64,000 nt of DNA from Phytohabitans maris. GTDB lineage: Bacteria > Actinomycetota > Actinomycetes > Mycobacteriales > Micromonosporaceae. The stretch spans positions 42,667-106,666 of the forward strand of contig NZ_JAVHUY010000036.1 in assembly GCF_031085175.1 (NCBI RefSeq), read 5' to 3'. The notes under the pieces were generated by a model. That model was not told the DNA's origin and did not search any database. It worked only from the letters and a program-made list of their open reading frames with translations. Within the stretch, counting starts at the first letter, position 1; each line of letters opens with the position of its first letter. Both the position numbers and the translations under genes were made by a program. Below are positions 17,553-27,252 of this stretch, piece by piece.

Positions 17553-19121
17553 CTACTTCGGCGAGATCTGCAGGATGTACGGCGTGACGTCGCTCGAGAA
17601 GGCGCTGAAGTCCTTCCACTCGAACGCGCCGGACAGGGCGACGTTGATGTTGCCGGCGTACAGCGGGACGTAGGGCACGTCCTCGCCGACGATCTTCAGC
17701 AGCTCCGAGTAGTACCCGAACCGCTTGGCGGCATCGGTGGTCGCGTCGGCCTTGTGAATCAGATCGTCGACCTTGGGGTTCACGTAGTCGGCGAAGTTGT
17801 TCTGGCCGACGGCGGTCGCCGAGCTGTGGAGCGCCAGACGAGGCATGCCGCCAGGGTCCGGGGTGCGGTTGTTGAAGTAGGTGTACGAGATCGGCACCTC
17901 GGAGTGTGGCTTGGAGAACGTGTTCTCGTATTGCGCCTCCGACTGCACGGTGACCGTGATGTCGATGCCCAGTTTCTTCAACTGCCCGGCGATCGCCTGC
18001 GCGGTCTCCACGTAGCCGCCGTACGACGGGGTCTTCAGCTCGGCGCTGAAGCCCTGCGGGTACGCCGACTGGCTCAGCTCGCCCTTCGCCTTGTCGAGAT
18101 CGAAGTTGTAGGTCGGTAGCGAGCCGATCAGCGCGTCCACCTCCTGTTGACTCGCGATCGACAGCAGCTGAGCCGGCGGGATCAGGGTGGAGTCCGCCAC
18201 GGCGTTGCCGCCGATGACGTTGATGATGTCGTCTTTGTTGATCGCGTAGGCGACAGCGCGACGGACGTGCACGTCGTTCCACGGGGCGACGCCGACGTTC
18301 ATCCAGAATATGCCCTGACGGGTTCCGGGGACCGAGGTCACCTTGGTGCCCGCGGTCGCCTCGAACGAGCGGACGTCGCTCGGGAACACGACGTCGAGCT
18401 CGCCGGTGCGGAACGCGAGCGCCTCGCTGTTCTCGTCGGCGAAGCCCTGCAGGGTCGCCGTGGCGATCTTCGGCTGGCCGCCCCAGTAGTCCGGGTTGGC
18501 CGTGAACGTCGCCTTGCCGTTGGTCGAGTCCAGCTCGTCGAGGACGTACGGGCCGGTACCGATGACGCCGGTGCCGGGCTTGCCGAAGTCCTTCGCGTTC
18601 TTCGACTGGTGCTGTGCGTCGAAGATATAGCCGTTCAGGGCAAAGACGTACTGGAAGCTCGCGGTGGGGGCCTTCAGCGTCACGACGACGGTCTGGTCGT
18701 CGCGCGCCTTGACGTCGGCGATGTCGCTGTAGCGGAACGACTCCGAGAACTCCGGTTTGCGCTCGTAGTTGATCGACGCGACGACGTCCTCGGCCGTGAG
18801 CGCGCGACCGCTCGAGAACTTCACGTCGTCGCGCAGGTGGTACACGTAGGTGACGTCGTCGGTCTGCTCGACGGACTCCGCGAGGTTCGGCTCGACCTCG
18901 CCGGTCGGGCTGAGCTTCATCAGGGTCTCGAGCATGAACGCGTCGACCTGACGAGCGAACCCGACGCCGGGGTCGATGTTGGAGAAGTCGAGTCCGACGA
19001 CGCCGACGCGGATCTTGTCGGCCGTGGACGACGGGGTAGAGCCGGCGCAGCCAGCCGCGGCGAGCGCCACCGACAGCACCGCCGCGGGCAGCAGTGCACG
19101 GGTTGTGAAACGAGTTCTCAT
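17553..19121 (-). CDS. peptide-type ABC transporter solute-binding lipoprotein (family 5)
   Basis: 522 residues. It has a lipoprotein signal with lipobox AAAGC (Cys25), followed by the SBP family 5 fold: GEVEPNLAESVE, VYHLRDDVKFSSGRALTAEDVVASI, GTGPYVLDELDS, FTANPDYWGGQPKI, MNVGVAPWNDVHVRRAVAYAINKDDII. These proteins bind oligopeptides, nickel or glycosides and deliver them to DppBCDF-type transporters. The matching permeases and ATPase are about 2-8 kb upstream in the same orientation. ATG 19121 is taken over a longer frame because the signal peptide starts there. The 135-bp gap before it, with a TTGTG-CAGC-CACAA dyad (19206-19219), may hold its own promoter. Confidence 0.9.
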   Translation of the reverse strand: MRTRFTTRALLPAAVLSVALAAAGCAGSTPSSTADKIRVGVVGLDFSNIDPGVGFARQVDAFMLETLMKLSPTGEVEPNLAESVEQTDDVTYVYHLRDDVKFSSGRALTAEDVVASINYERKPEFSESFRYSDIADVKARDDQTVVVTLKAPTASFQYVFALNGYIFDAQHQSKNAKDFGKPGTGVIGTGPYVLDELDSTNGKATFTANPDYWGGQPKIATATLQGFADENSEALAFRTGELDVVFPSDVRSFEATAGTKVTSVPGTRQGIFWMNVGVAPWNDVHVRRAVAYAINKDDIINVIGGNAVADSTLIPPAQLLSIASQQEVDALIGSLPTYNFDLDKAKGELSQSAYPQGFSAELKTPSYGGYVETAQAIAGQLKKLGIDITVTVQSEAQYENTFSKPHSEVPISYTYFNNRTPDPGGMPRLALHSSATAVGQNNFADYVNPKVDDLIHKADATTDAAKRFGYYSELLKIVGEDVPYVPLYAGNINVALSGAFEWKDFSAFSSDVTPYILQISPK

Positions 19122-19256
19122 GGTGCGGAGTCCAATTTCTGAAGGGAAAGAATCAGTTGAGCAACGGTGACATGCACCCCGGAGGGTGAGGTAGACCACT
19201 CTTCTTTGTGCAGCCACAAGCAAACCCTTGGGCTGACCGCGTGAATCGCCGATTCG

Positions 19257-21413
19257 CTATGACGTGGGTGCCGGCGTTCGCTCCACGGTGACGCGGACGA
19301 TCGTGCCGTGGAATCCGCGTGACGGATCGAAATCGTCCCAGCGGACGCCAACCCCGCGGCCGATGTAGAGCTGCCGCACCGGCGGTACGTGGAGCTGCGG
19401 GATGGACAGTTGCGCCGCCTGTTCTCGGTCGAGGCTCACGGTCACTCGTGCGCTGTCCGCCTCGCGGCGGAACCTCACCACCAGCGTGTGCCGCCCTTCC
19501 GTCATCGGGAGCGAAGACCGGATGCGGTGCTCGCCGGTCAACCCGAACGTCAGGATGGCCACTGCGTCGACCACGTGACACGACCAGATCGGCCGGGTCG
19601 AAAAGGTGTACGGATTCGGGTGGTGTGCCCAGAGCACCCCGGACGACTCGCGGCCGGCTACCACTTCGGCGGTGAGCTCGAAGGAGCCGGCGAGCAGGTC
19701 CGACGTCGTCACCGGCTGGCTTCCGGCGAAATAGACCTCGCGCGGTCTCGTGTCGTCGCGCGGGGACCGGATCGAGTCGGGTCTCTCCCCGCTGTCGGAG
19801 ATCGGGAGGACCTGATTGCGTTCGGCCTCAGCCTCCCAGCGTCCGACCATGCCGGCCAGGCGATCGGGCTCGGCGTCCGCGAGGTCGACGGCCTCGGAGA
19901 AGTCCGAGCCCAGGTCGAAAAGAGCCCAATGATCCTTCGCGAAATCGACGCTGCCCTCCATCGGAGGCTCCCACATCTGCGGGAACGGAAGGTGGTCCGT
20001 GGTCGCCTTCCAGCCGTCGTGGTAGATCGCCCGCGAACCGAGCATCTCGAAGTACTGGGTGTCCCGCGGAGCCGGGCTCGACGCGTCATCCATCGTGGAG
20101 AGCATGCTCGCCCCGTCGATGGCCTGCTGATCCACCCCGTCGACGGACGGATCGGGCGAGACGCCCGCAGCCTCCAGGATGCTCGGCATGACGTCGACGA
20201 CGTGGACGAACTGCCGTCTCGCCGCATCGTCGTCCCGGCGGATCCGCGACGGCCAGTGCACGATGAGCGGAGTACGCACCCCGCCCAGCCACGAGTAGCC
20301 CTTCCAGTAGCGGAACGGAGTCGTCCCTGCCCACGTCCATCCCCGGGCGTAGTGATTGTGCGTTCCGACACCGCCGAACTCGTCGACGTGCTCAAGCATG
20401 GTCGCTACGTCGTTCGGCTGGAACTTGGCCCAGGTACCCGCTCGCGAGGGATGGTGCGCCGCCCCGTTGTCGGACGTGAGGTAGATGACCGTGTCATCGA
20501 GCTGATCGCTGAGCCGGAGGTACTCCACGATCCGGCCGATCTGCTCGTCGGTGTGGGTCAGGAAGCCGGCGTAGACCTCCATCTGCCGGGCGAACACGCG
20601 GCGCGCGTCCTCGCCCAGCTCATCCCAAGCCGGCACGGACGGCGGCCGCTCGGTGTTGACGGTTCCCGTGGGGATCACTCCGAGCTCCAGCTGCCGCTGG
20701 AACCGGCGCTCGCGCTCGACGTCCCATCCGTGATCGAAGGCGCCGCGGTAGCGCTCGATGCGGGAGGCGGGCGCCTGATGCGGCGAGTGGACCGCGCCGG
20801 GCGCGAAGTAGAGGAAGAACGGGTCGTCTCGCCGCGCGGCGCGGTGGGTCCGCATCATGGCCAGGGCCTCGGTCACGAGATCCTCGGTGAGGTGGTAGCC
20901 CTCCTCGGGCCGGTAGGGCACGTCAACCGGCGAGTTGTCGCGCACCAGGTCGGGGAACCACTGGTCGGTGAGCCCGCGCATGAACCCGTAGAACCGGTCG
21001 AACCCCAGCCGCAGGGGCCAGCGATCGAAGGGACCGCCGGGTCCCGACTCGTCACGCGGTGCGATGTGCCACTTTCCGACCGCGAACGTTCCGTAGCCGG
21101 CATCGCGGAGATGGCGGGCGACCGTGGCCGCCGACCGGGGGATCCGTCCGGTGTAGCCCGGTGCTTGCGCGGGCGCGTCGGCGAGCATGCCCATTCCGAC
21201 GGCGTGATGGTTCCGGCCGGTCAGAAGGCTGGCGCGGGTCGGCGAGCACAACGGTGTCGTATGGAAGTTGGTGTACCTCAGCCCGTCGCGCGCGAGGGCG
21301 TCGATGGCGGGCGTGGCGATGCTCGACCCGAAGCACCCGAGCTCCGCGAACCCGAGATCGTCGAGCAGGATCACGACGACGTTCGGCCGCGAGCGCCACT
21401 TCTCGCCGGTCAC
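19257..21413 (-). CDS. Cys-type sulfatase (arylsulfatase family)
   Basis: 718 residues. The formylglycine motif CSPTR is at Cys56 in TTPLCSPTRASLLTGR. Metal ligands occur in VILLDDLGFAELG (about residues 15-27) and TVIYLTSDNGAAHHPS. No signal peptide is visible, so it probably acts in the cytoplasm on imported sulfated compounds. The GTG start at 21413 overlaps the stop of the formylglycine-generating enzyme gene by GTGA. Type I sulfatases need Cys-to-formylglycine conversion, and the activating enzyme is encoded directly upstream. The C-terminal 200 residues form an additional beta-rich domain. The substrate sulfate ester is unknown. Confidence 0.9.
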   Translation of the reverse strand: MTGEKWRSRPNVVVILLDDLGFAELGCFGSSIATPAIDALARDGLRYTNFHTTPLCSPTRASLLTGRNHHAVGMGMLADAPAQAPGYTGRIPRSAATVARHLRDAGYGTFAVGKWHIAPRDESGPGGPFDRWPLRLGFDRFYGFMRGLTDQWFPDLVRDNSPVDVPYRPEEGYHLTEDLVTEALAMMRTHRAARRDDPFFLYFAPGAVHSPHQAPASRIERYRGAFDHGWDVERERRFQRQLELGVIPTGTVNTERPPSVPAWDELGEDARRVFARQMEVYAGFLTHTDEQIGRIVEYLRLSDQLDDTVIYLTSDNGAAHHPSRAGTWAKFQPNDVATMLEHVDEFGGVGTHNHYARGWTWAGTTPFRYWKGYSWLGGVRTPLIVHWPSRIRRDDDAARRQFVHVVDVMPSILEAAGVSPDPSVDGVDQQAIDGASMLSTMDDASSPAPRDTQYFEMLGSRAIYHDGWKATTDHLPFPQMWEPPMEGSVDFAKDHWALFDLGSDFSEAVDLADAEPDRLAGMVGRWEAEAERNQVLPISDSGERPDSIRSPRDDTRPREVYFAGSQPVTTSDLLAGSFELTAEVVAGRESSGVLWAHHPNPYTFSTRPIWSCHVVDAVAILTFGLTGEHRIRSSLPMTEGRHTLVVRFRREADSARVTVSLDREQAAQLSIPQLHVPPVRQLYIGRGVGVRWDDFDPSRGFHGTIVRVTVERTPAPTS

Positions 21414-22288
21414 ATCGCACCCCGGACCGATCGCGCGCAGCGGAATCCGATGTGGGTGGCCGCGGAGTCCACGCTCTGCCGCGAGCGCGCGGCCGGGCGG
21501 TACCTCAGGCAGTAGTCCGGTGAGCACAGGTGCGAGCCGCCCTTGAGCACCCGGTCGCCGCTGGTCGCGTCCGGCCCGCACCCGCAGTGTCCGGAGCCGT
21601 CTGCGCTCTCGTGTGTGGACCATGTCGTGTCCGTCCACTCCCAGGTGTTGCCCGTCATCTCGAACAGCCCGTAGCCGTTCGGCGGGAACGAGCGGACCGG
21701 AGCCGTCCCGATCCAGCCGTTCGCCCCGGTGTTCAGGTATGGGAACCTGCCCTGCCAGGTGTTCGCGCGCAGGGCGTCAGGCTCCTGAGGATCGTCTCCC
21801 CAGGCGAATCGTGCGCCCACGAGGCCGCCGCGCGCCGCCCACTCCCATTCCGGCTCGGTTGGCAGTCGCTTGCCCGCCCACGCCGCGTAGGCCACGGCGT
21901 CGTCGAACGCGATCTGCACGACCGGGTGGTCGCCCATCCCCTCGATCGTGCTCCCGGGTCCACGGGGATGCCGCCACTGCGCTCCCGGAACCCACCGCCA
22001 CCATTGACGCCAGTCACCGAGATCGACCGGGCCGCGAGTCGGGGTGAAGACCAGCGACCCCGCAGCCCGGCCCGCCGGCTCCGGGATGTCGAACTCGGCC
22101 GGGTCCAGAGGCCGCTCGGCGACGGTCACGTAGCCGGTCTCGGCGACGAACCGGGCGAACTCGGCGTTGGACACCGCGGTCTCGTCGATCTCGAACGCGG
22201 CGACGGCGACCTCGACGACTGGGCCCTCCTCCGGATAGAACTCCTCCGAGCCCATCAGGAGCGTTCCACCCTCGATCCGGCGCATCAT
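21410..22288 (-). CDS. formylglycine-generating enzyme (sulfatase-modifying factor)
   Basis: 292 residues of the FGE-sulfatase/SUMF1 fold. It begins RIEGGTLLMGSEEFYPEEGP and continues with HPVVQIAFDDAVAYAAWAGKRLPTEPEWEWAARG, GLFEMTGNTWEWT and the terminal GGSHLCSPDYCLRYRPAARS. Cys255 and Cys260 correspond to the copper-binding active-site pair of aerobic FGEs. It oxidises the cysteine of the sulfatase CxPxR motif to formylglycine. It is coupled to the sulfatase gene by a GTGA overlap and follows the ADP-ribosylglycohydrolase-like gene after 4 bp. Confidence 0.92.
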   Translation of the reverse strand: MMRRIEGGTLLMGSEEFYPEEGPVVEVAVAAFEIDETAVSNAEFARFVAETGYVTVAERPLDPAEFDIPEPAGRAAGSLVFTPTRGPVDLGDWRQWWRWVPGAQWRHPRGPGSTIEGMGDHPVVQIAFDDAVAYAAWAGKRLPTEPEWEWAARGGLVGARFAWGDDPQEPDALRANTWQGRFPYLNTGANGWIGTAPVRSFPPNGYGLFEMTGNTWEWTDTTWSTHESADGSGHCGCGPDATSGDRVLKGGSHLCSPDYCLRYRPAARSRQSVDSAATHIGFRCARSVRGAM

Positions 22289-22292
22289 GCGG

Positions 22293-23624
22293 TCAGCTCA
22301 GGGCGATCCGGGTCGTGCGGGCGGCCAGCTCGCTGATGCGGGATCCGTCGTATCCGAGCACGGCGCTGCGCATGCGATCGTCGAGCGGTTCCACCCAGTG
22401 ACGCGGAATGCCGGATGCCCCGGTGAGCACGCCGGCGACGCATCCGGCCGTGGCTCCGTTCGAGTCGGTGTCCAGCCCGGCCTGGACGGTGAGGCCAATC
22501 GCGGTCGTGAAGTCCCCCTCCGACCAGAGCAGGCCTGCCGTGACCGCGGCGGCGTTGTTGACGGCGTGCACCCAGTGGTAGTGGCCGAGTTCGGCATCCG
22601 CCTTGTCGAGCGCGGCATCCCATCCGAGGCCCGCGTCGTACGACTTGAGGACCCCGCGCACAGCGACGGCGAGCCGGGATCGCGGAGGGATGTGACGAAG
22701 CGACTCGACGACGGCATCGCGCGGGCCATCGGCCGTGAAGGCGGCCGCGACCAGGGCCGCCGCCCACATCGCGCCGTACACGCCGTTCCCGCGGTGGGAG
22801 AGCGTCGCATCCTCGATCGCCTGCAGGGCCGCCGCGCGGGGACGCCCCGGATTCGTAAACCCGTGGATGTCGGCCCGGATCTGCGCTCCGATCCATTCGC
22901 GGTGAGGATTCCGGTAGCCGCCTGTCGCGGGCGGCCGAACGCCCTCGAGCAGGTTCGCGATCGTGATGATCTCCGCCGTGAAGGTGAGGAGAACGGGCAG
23001 GCGGGAGAGCCACTCCGCGGCGACGTCCGAGCCCGTGTACTCCCGGCCGTAGGTCTCCAGGACATGCAACCCGATGATCGTGTAGTCGAGATCGTCGTCG
23101 CGCGCCGAGCCGTGAATCCGGCCTCGTGCGGTCTCCGTCCAGCAATCGCGGAACCAGAGCTCGCCGTACCGGTCGGACTCGATCGGGACGTAGTCGCGCA
23201 GCGGGTAGGCGTCGACCGATTCCAGGTACCGCCTGATGACGGGACGTGTCCAGGTCTTGCCGCCCTCGACGGGTTTGCCGAGATTGCATCCCGCGACTCG
23301 CCCGAGCCAGCCGCCGTGCACCCGATCCTCGATCCGGGCATCCGATGACGGAGGCGGGGAGTCGTCCGCCGGCAGCGCGGCGACGATGTCGTCGTGGCTG
23401 TCCGGCTCCTCGAACGCCCAGGTCGGGTCCCGGGGCAGATCGTCGAGGGCGTCGAAGATCTCCCAGACCATCGCGGCGGGCGGGTCGGCGGGCAGCGCGG
23501 CGAATCGCGCTTCGAGGCCGGACGGGTCGTACCCCGTCTCCCGGCGTTGCGCGAACTCGTACCGCAGCCGAGCCGAGGGCGACAGCTGCGGTTCGAGGGG
23601 TTCGAGTCCCTGGTACTCCACCAT
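22293..23624 (-). CDS. ADP-ribosylglycohydrolase (DraG/ARH) family protein
   Basis: 443 residues. After a non-conserved N-terminal part of about 95 residues comes the ARH fold: DRVHGGWLGRVAGCNLGKPVE, the metal-binding DDDLDYTIIGL (about residues 170-180) and the second metal site QAGLDTDSNGATAG (about 384-397). The family removes ADP-ribose from proteins or hydrolyses related N- or O-glycosides of ribose. In catabolic operons, members may cleave modified nucleosides or sugars. Here it lies between an ABC ATPase (1-bp gap) and the sulfatase pair, so a catabolic glycosidase-like role is more likely than protein regulation. That is inference. Confidence 0.82.
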   Translation of the reverse strand: MVEYQGLEPLEPQLSPSARLRYEFAQRRETGYDPSGLEARFAALPADPPAAMVWEIFDALDDLPRDPTWAFEEPDSHDDIVAALPADDSPPPSSDARIEDRVHGGWLGRVAGCNLGKPVEGGKTWTRPVIRRYLESVDAYPLRDYVPIESDRYGELWFRDCWTETARGRIHGSARDDDLDYTIIGLHVLETYGREYTGSDVAAEWLSRLPVLLTFTAEIITIANLLEGVRPPATGGYRNPHREWIGAQIRADIHGFTNPGRPRAAALQAIEDATLSHRGNGVYGAMWAAALVAAAFTADGPRDAVVESLRHIPPRSRLAVAVRGVLKSYDAGLGWDAALDKADAELGHYHWVHAVNNAAAVTAGLLWSEGDFTTAIGLTVQAGLDTDSNGATAGCVAGVLTGASGIPRHWVEPLDDRMRSAVLGYDGSRISELAARTTRIALS

Positions 23625-23625
23625 G

Positions 23626-25446
23626 TCAGCCCTCCCCCAGCCAGCCGGCTTCCGCGGACGGGACCGAGGCGATCAGCTTCTGCGTGTACGGGTGACTCGG
23701 TGTGCCGAGCACGTCGTCGACCGGTCCGGCTTCGACCACCGAGCCGTTGTGCATGACATACACCCGCTCCACCACCTGGCGCACGATCGACAGGTCGTGG
23801 GTGATGAAGAGGTACCCGATCCCGTGCTCCTCGCGGATGCGCGAGAACAGGTTGAGCACCTGCGCCTGCACCGACACGTCGAGCGCGGCGACGGGTTCGT
23901 CGCAGATCAGCAGCTTGGGGTGCACCGCCAGCGCACGCGCGATCGCCACGCGCTGATGCTGGCCGCCGGAGAGCGCCGCGGGCTTCCGCTGCGCGTACTC
24001 GGGTTCGAGGCCCACCGAGTGCAGCAGCTCGCCCACCCGCTGCGACATGTTCCGCGCGGAGGGGTCGCGGATCGAGATCGCCTCCGCGAGCGCCGAGCCG
24101 ATCGAACGGGTCGGGTTGAGCGACGAGTACGCGTCCTGGAAGATCATCTGCACCGTGCCGCGCAATTTCTTGCGGTCGCGTGCCGACAGCTTCGACCAGT
24201 CGGATGCGTCGATCCCGTCGATCTCGATCGTCCCGCCGGTGAGCGTCTCCAGGCCCGCGATCGCGCGCCCCAGGGTGGTCTTGCCCGAGCCGGACTCTCC
24301 CACCAGTCCGACCCCCTCCCCCTCTCCGAGCCGGATGGACACCGACCCGAGCGCGGTCACGGTCCGCTGACCGGAACGGAACTCCTTGTGCGCGTCGGTG
24401 ACGACCACCAGCGCGGTCGCCGGCTCCGTCGCGGAGGTCTCCACCGCTTCCGCCTCGGCCGCGGAGCGCACCTCGCGCAGCTCGCCCCGGATCTCGTCGA
24501 TGCGGATGCACCTGCTCAGCCGCCCCGGCTCGACCTCGCTCAGTGCTGGGCGCCCGACGAGGCACTCGGCCTTCGCCCAGGCGCACCGCGTCGAGAACGG
24601 GCAGGCGGTCGCGACCTGATCGGCCGGCGGCACGGAGCCCGGGATCGCCACGAGCTCCGCGATCCGCCGGTCGGCGGGGGGCTCAGAGAGCAGCAGACCC
24701 TGCGTGTAGGGGTGGAGCGGCTCGTGCTCAAGTTCGCTCGACGTCGCGGTCTCGACCATCACGCCCGCGTACATGACGTAGGCGCGATCGCACATCGAGA
24801 ACGCGATCCGGAGGTCGTGGGTGATGAGGATCAGGCTCATCCCGCGCGCGACCTGCAGCTTCTTGATGAGCGCGAGGATATCGCGCTGGGTCGTCACGTC
24901 GAGCGCCGTCGAGGGCTCGTCCGCGATCAGCAGCTCGGGCTCGCGGGCCAGCGCCGCCGCGATCGCGACGCGCTGCCGCATCCCGCCGGAGAGCTGGAAC
25001 GGGTACCGGTCGGCGACGCTCGCGTCGGTGATCCCGACCTCGGCGAGCCGCCAGACGACGTCCTGCCGCCGCTGCGCACGGGTCATGCGGGACCGGTCCT
25101 CGGGACGCAGGGAGTCCTCGATGGTCCGGTGCACGCGGAACACCGGGTTCAGCATCGTGAACGGGTTCTGCATGATCAGCCCGATGCGGGAGCCGCGCAC
25201 CCGCTGCCACGCGTTCTCGTCCAGGGCCATGAGGTCGACCTCGGCGAAGTTCGCGTCGCCCTCGGCCCGGATCCCGCGCGGCAGCAGCCCGATCAGCGCC
25301 TTCGCGGTCATCGACTTGCCGCTGCCGGACTCGCCGACGATGGCGATCGACTCGCCCGGCGCGAGGGACAGGTCCACGTCGTCGACGATCATGCGCCCGG
25401 ATGTGCCCGCGACGACGCGCAGTCCGTCGACGGTCAGCCCGGTCAT
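23626..25446 (-). CDS. Dpp/Opp-type ABC transporter, fused double ATPase
   Basis: 606 residues with two complete ABC modules in one chain. Module 1 has Walker A GESGSGKS (about residues 37-44), signature LSGGMRQRV and Walker B LLIADEPSTALD. Module 2 has GESGSGKTT (about 378-386), LSGGQHQRV and LLICDEPVAALD. Between them is the Cys-rich oligopeptide-transporter C-terminal segment (CPFSTRCAWAKAEC). It corresponds to DppD plus DppF fused. It powers the adjacent permeases, with which it overlaps by 4 bp (ATGA). Confidence 0.93.
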   Translation of the reverse strand: MTGLTVDGLRVVAGTSGRMIVDDVDLSLAPGESIAIVGESGSGKSMTAKALIGLLPRGIRAEGDANFAEVDLMALDENAWQRVRGSRIGLIMQNPFTMLNPVFRVHRTIEDSLRPEDRSRMTRAQRRQDVVWRLAEVGITDASVADRYPFQLSGGMRQRVAIAAALAREPELLIADEPSTALDVTTQRDILALIKKLQVARGMSLILITHDLRIAFSMCDRAYVMYAGVMVETATSSELEHEPLHPYTQGLLLSEPPADRRIAELVAIPGSVPPADQVATACPFSTRCAWAKAECLVGRPALSEVEPGRLSRCIRIDEIRGELREVRSAAEAEAVETSATEPATALVVVTDAHKEFRSGQRTVTALGSVSIRLGEGEGVGLVGESGSGKTTLGRAIAGLETLTGGTIEIDGIDASDWSKLSARDRKKLRGTVQMIFQDAYSSLNPTRSIGSALAEAISIRDPSARNMSQRVGELLHSVGLEPEYAQRKPAALSGGQHQRVAIARALAVHPKLLICDEPVAALDVSVQAQVLNLFSRIREEHGIGYLFITHDLSIVRQVVERVYVMHNGSVVEAGPVDDVLGTPSHPYTQKLIASVPSAEAGWLGEG

Positions 25447-26300
25447 CGCGACATCCCCCGGCTCGACAGCCGCTCGTAGACCCAGTCACCCGCGATGCTC
25501 ACCATCGTCGCGGTGAGCACGATCATCGCGGCCGGGGCGAGCACCGCGACCGGGTTCACGAAGAGCAGGCTGCGGCCCTCGGCGACCATCAGGCCCCAGT
25601 CGGGAGTCCCGGCGGCGACGCCGAGGCCGAGGAACGAGAGCCCGGCGAGCGCGACGAGCGACCCGGCGAAATTGATGCTGGCGTTCGCGATCGCCGCCGG
25701 GGCGACGTTCGGCCAGATGTGGGTGAGCAGGATGCGCGGCTCGGAGACGCCGATCGACTTCGCCGCCTCCACGTAGGGGCGCGGCGCCTGCTCAAGCGTC
25801 GCGCCGCGGATGATGCGGGCGTCCCCTGGCGCCACCAGGATGATCAGCAACACCACCGCCAGCCAGTAGCTGCCGCCGAAGGTCCCGGCCACCACGATCA
25901 CGACCAGCGTTCCCGGCAGCGAGAAGGTCAGGTCGACCCAGCGCATGATGATCGAGTCGATCCGGCCGCCCCGGTAGCCGGCGAGCAGGCCCAGGACGTT
26001 GCCGAGCACCATCGCGCCGAGGGCGATGACGAACGGGCCCACCACGGCGCTGGCCGCGCCCGCGAGGATGCGCGAGAGGATGTCGCGGCCGAGCGCATCG
26101 GTGCCGAGCCAGTGCTCGGACGACGGCGTCGAGAGTCCGAGTCCCAGGTCCTGCTGCATCGGGTCGTACGGCGAGACCAGACGGCCGAAGACGGCGAGCA
26201 GCACGATGAGCCCGAGGATCGTCAAGGTGACGACCACGAGCACGTTCGGCCGGGTCCGCGGCGCCTCGATCAGCGAGACGACCTCGGTACGGGCGCTCAT
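25443..26300 (-). CDS. peptide ABC transporter permease (DppC type)
   Basis: 285 residues with about six transmembrane helices, the N-terminal OppC_N helix (VLVVVTLTILGLIVLLAVFG) and the HWLGTDALGRDILSRILAGA segment diagnostic of DppC/OppC. The coupling loop EAAKSIGVSEPRILLTHIWPN contacts the ATPase. Start ATG 26300 overlaps the DppB stop; its stop overlaps the ATPase start. Confidence 0.93.
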   Translation of the reverse strand: MSARTEVVSLIEAPRTRPNVLVVVTLTILGLIVLLAVFGRLVSPYDPMQQDLGLGLSTPSSEHWLGTDALGRDILSRILAGAASAVVGPFVIALGAMVLGNVLGLLAGYRGGRIDSIIMRWVDLTFSLPGTLVVIVVAGTFGGSYWLAVVLLIILVAPGDARIIRGATLEQAPRPYVEAAKSIGVSEPRILLTHIWPNVAPAAIANASINFAGSLVALAGLSFLGLGVAAGTPDWGLMVAEGRSLLFVNPVAVLAPAAMIVLTATMVSIAGDWVYERLSSRGMSR

Positions 26301-27250
26301 GCGAGGGTCCTGTTCCGCACCCGCGGGTCGGCCGCGAGGTACGCCAGGTCGGCGAGCAGGTTGAAGCCCATGACGATTAGCGCGATGAAGATCGCGACGC
26401 CCTGGATCATCGGCAGATCCTGCGAGTTCGCGGCCTTGACCACGAGCGAGCCCATGCCGTTGATCGAGAACGTCACCTCGATGAACACGGCGCCGATCAG
26501 CAGGAAGGCGAGCACCATCGCACTGACACCCAGGATCGGGATCATCGCGTTGCGCAGCACGTACTGGAACAGCACCTTCGACCGGCTGATTCCCCGAGCC
26601 CGCGCGAACGTCACGTAGTCCTGGTCGAGCACCGCGAGCACGGCCGCCCGGACGTGCTTCACCACGAAGGCCGATCCGACGATCGCCAGCGAGAAGGCGG
26701 GCAGCGTCAGGTGCCACAGCCGGTCGAGGAAGCCCTCGCCCGCGCCGAACGCCGGAAACCAGCCCAGCGCGACCGAGAACACGTAGAGCAGGAACACGCC
26801 GCTGACGAAGGCCGGGGTGCTCAGGCCGACCACGGTCAGCGCGACGAGGCCGCGGTCGGCAACACTGCGCTGCCGGAGCGCCGCGAGCACGCCGACCCCG
26901 AGGCCGATCGCCATCTCGATGGCGAACGCGTAGATCGCCAGGAACACCGTGACGGGCAGCCGCGCGAGGATCTCGCCGGTCACGGGCAGCGTGGTCTGGA
27001 TCGACTCGCCGAAGTCGAGCCGCAGCGCGCCCTGCAGCCAGATCCAGTACTGCGTGATGAACGGCTCGTCGAGGTGGTACTTGGCGGTCAGCGCCGCGAC
27101 GGTCTCGGGGTTGCGCGGCACGTTCTTCAGCAGGACGTCGATCGCGCTGCCCGGCGCGAGGTAGAGCAGCGAGAACACCAGGAACGAGATGACGAACAGC
27201 AGCACGAGCATGGCGAGCAGCCGTCGCACGATGAACCGGACGATCGCCAC
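26297..27250 (-). CDS. peptide ABC transporter permease (DppB type)
   Basis: 317 residues with six transmembrane helices. It opens with FIVRRLLAMLVLLFVISFLVF, continues DFGESIQTTLPVTGEILARLPVT, and has the coupling loop QDYVTFARARGISRSKVLFQYVLRNA. It starts 2 bp after the asparaginase-like gene, so it belongs to that operon. Confidence 0.93.
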   Translation of the reverse strand: MAIVRFIVRRLLAMLVLLFVISFLVFSLLYLAPGSAIDVLLKNVPRNPETVAALTAKYHLDEPFITQYWIWLQGALRLDFGESIQTTLPVTGEILARLPVTVFLAIYAFAIEMAIGLGVGVLAALRQRSVADRGLVALTVVGLSTPAFVSGVFLLYVFSVALGWFPAFGAGEGFLDRLWHLTLPAFSLAIVGSAFVVKHVRAAVLAVLDQDYVTFARARGISRSKVLFQYVLRNAMIPILGVSAMVLAFLLIGAVFIEVTFSINGMGSLVVKAANSQDLPMIQGVAIFIALIVMGFNLLADLAYLAADPRVRNRTLA

Positions 27251-27252
27251 AG

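Noticed and set aside
23596..23623. tRNA-like 3' end (GGGGTTCGAGTCCC followed by TGGTACTCCACCA)
   Set aside because: It is the antisense of the first codons of the ADP-ribosylglycohydrolase family gene (MVEYQGLEPLE). The T-stem has a mismatch and I found no matching D-arm, anticodon arm or 5' acceptor strand upstream.
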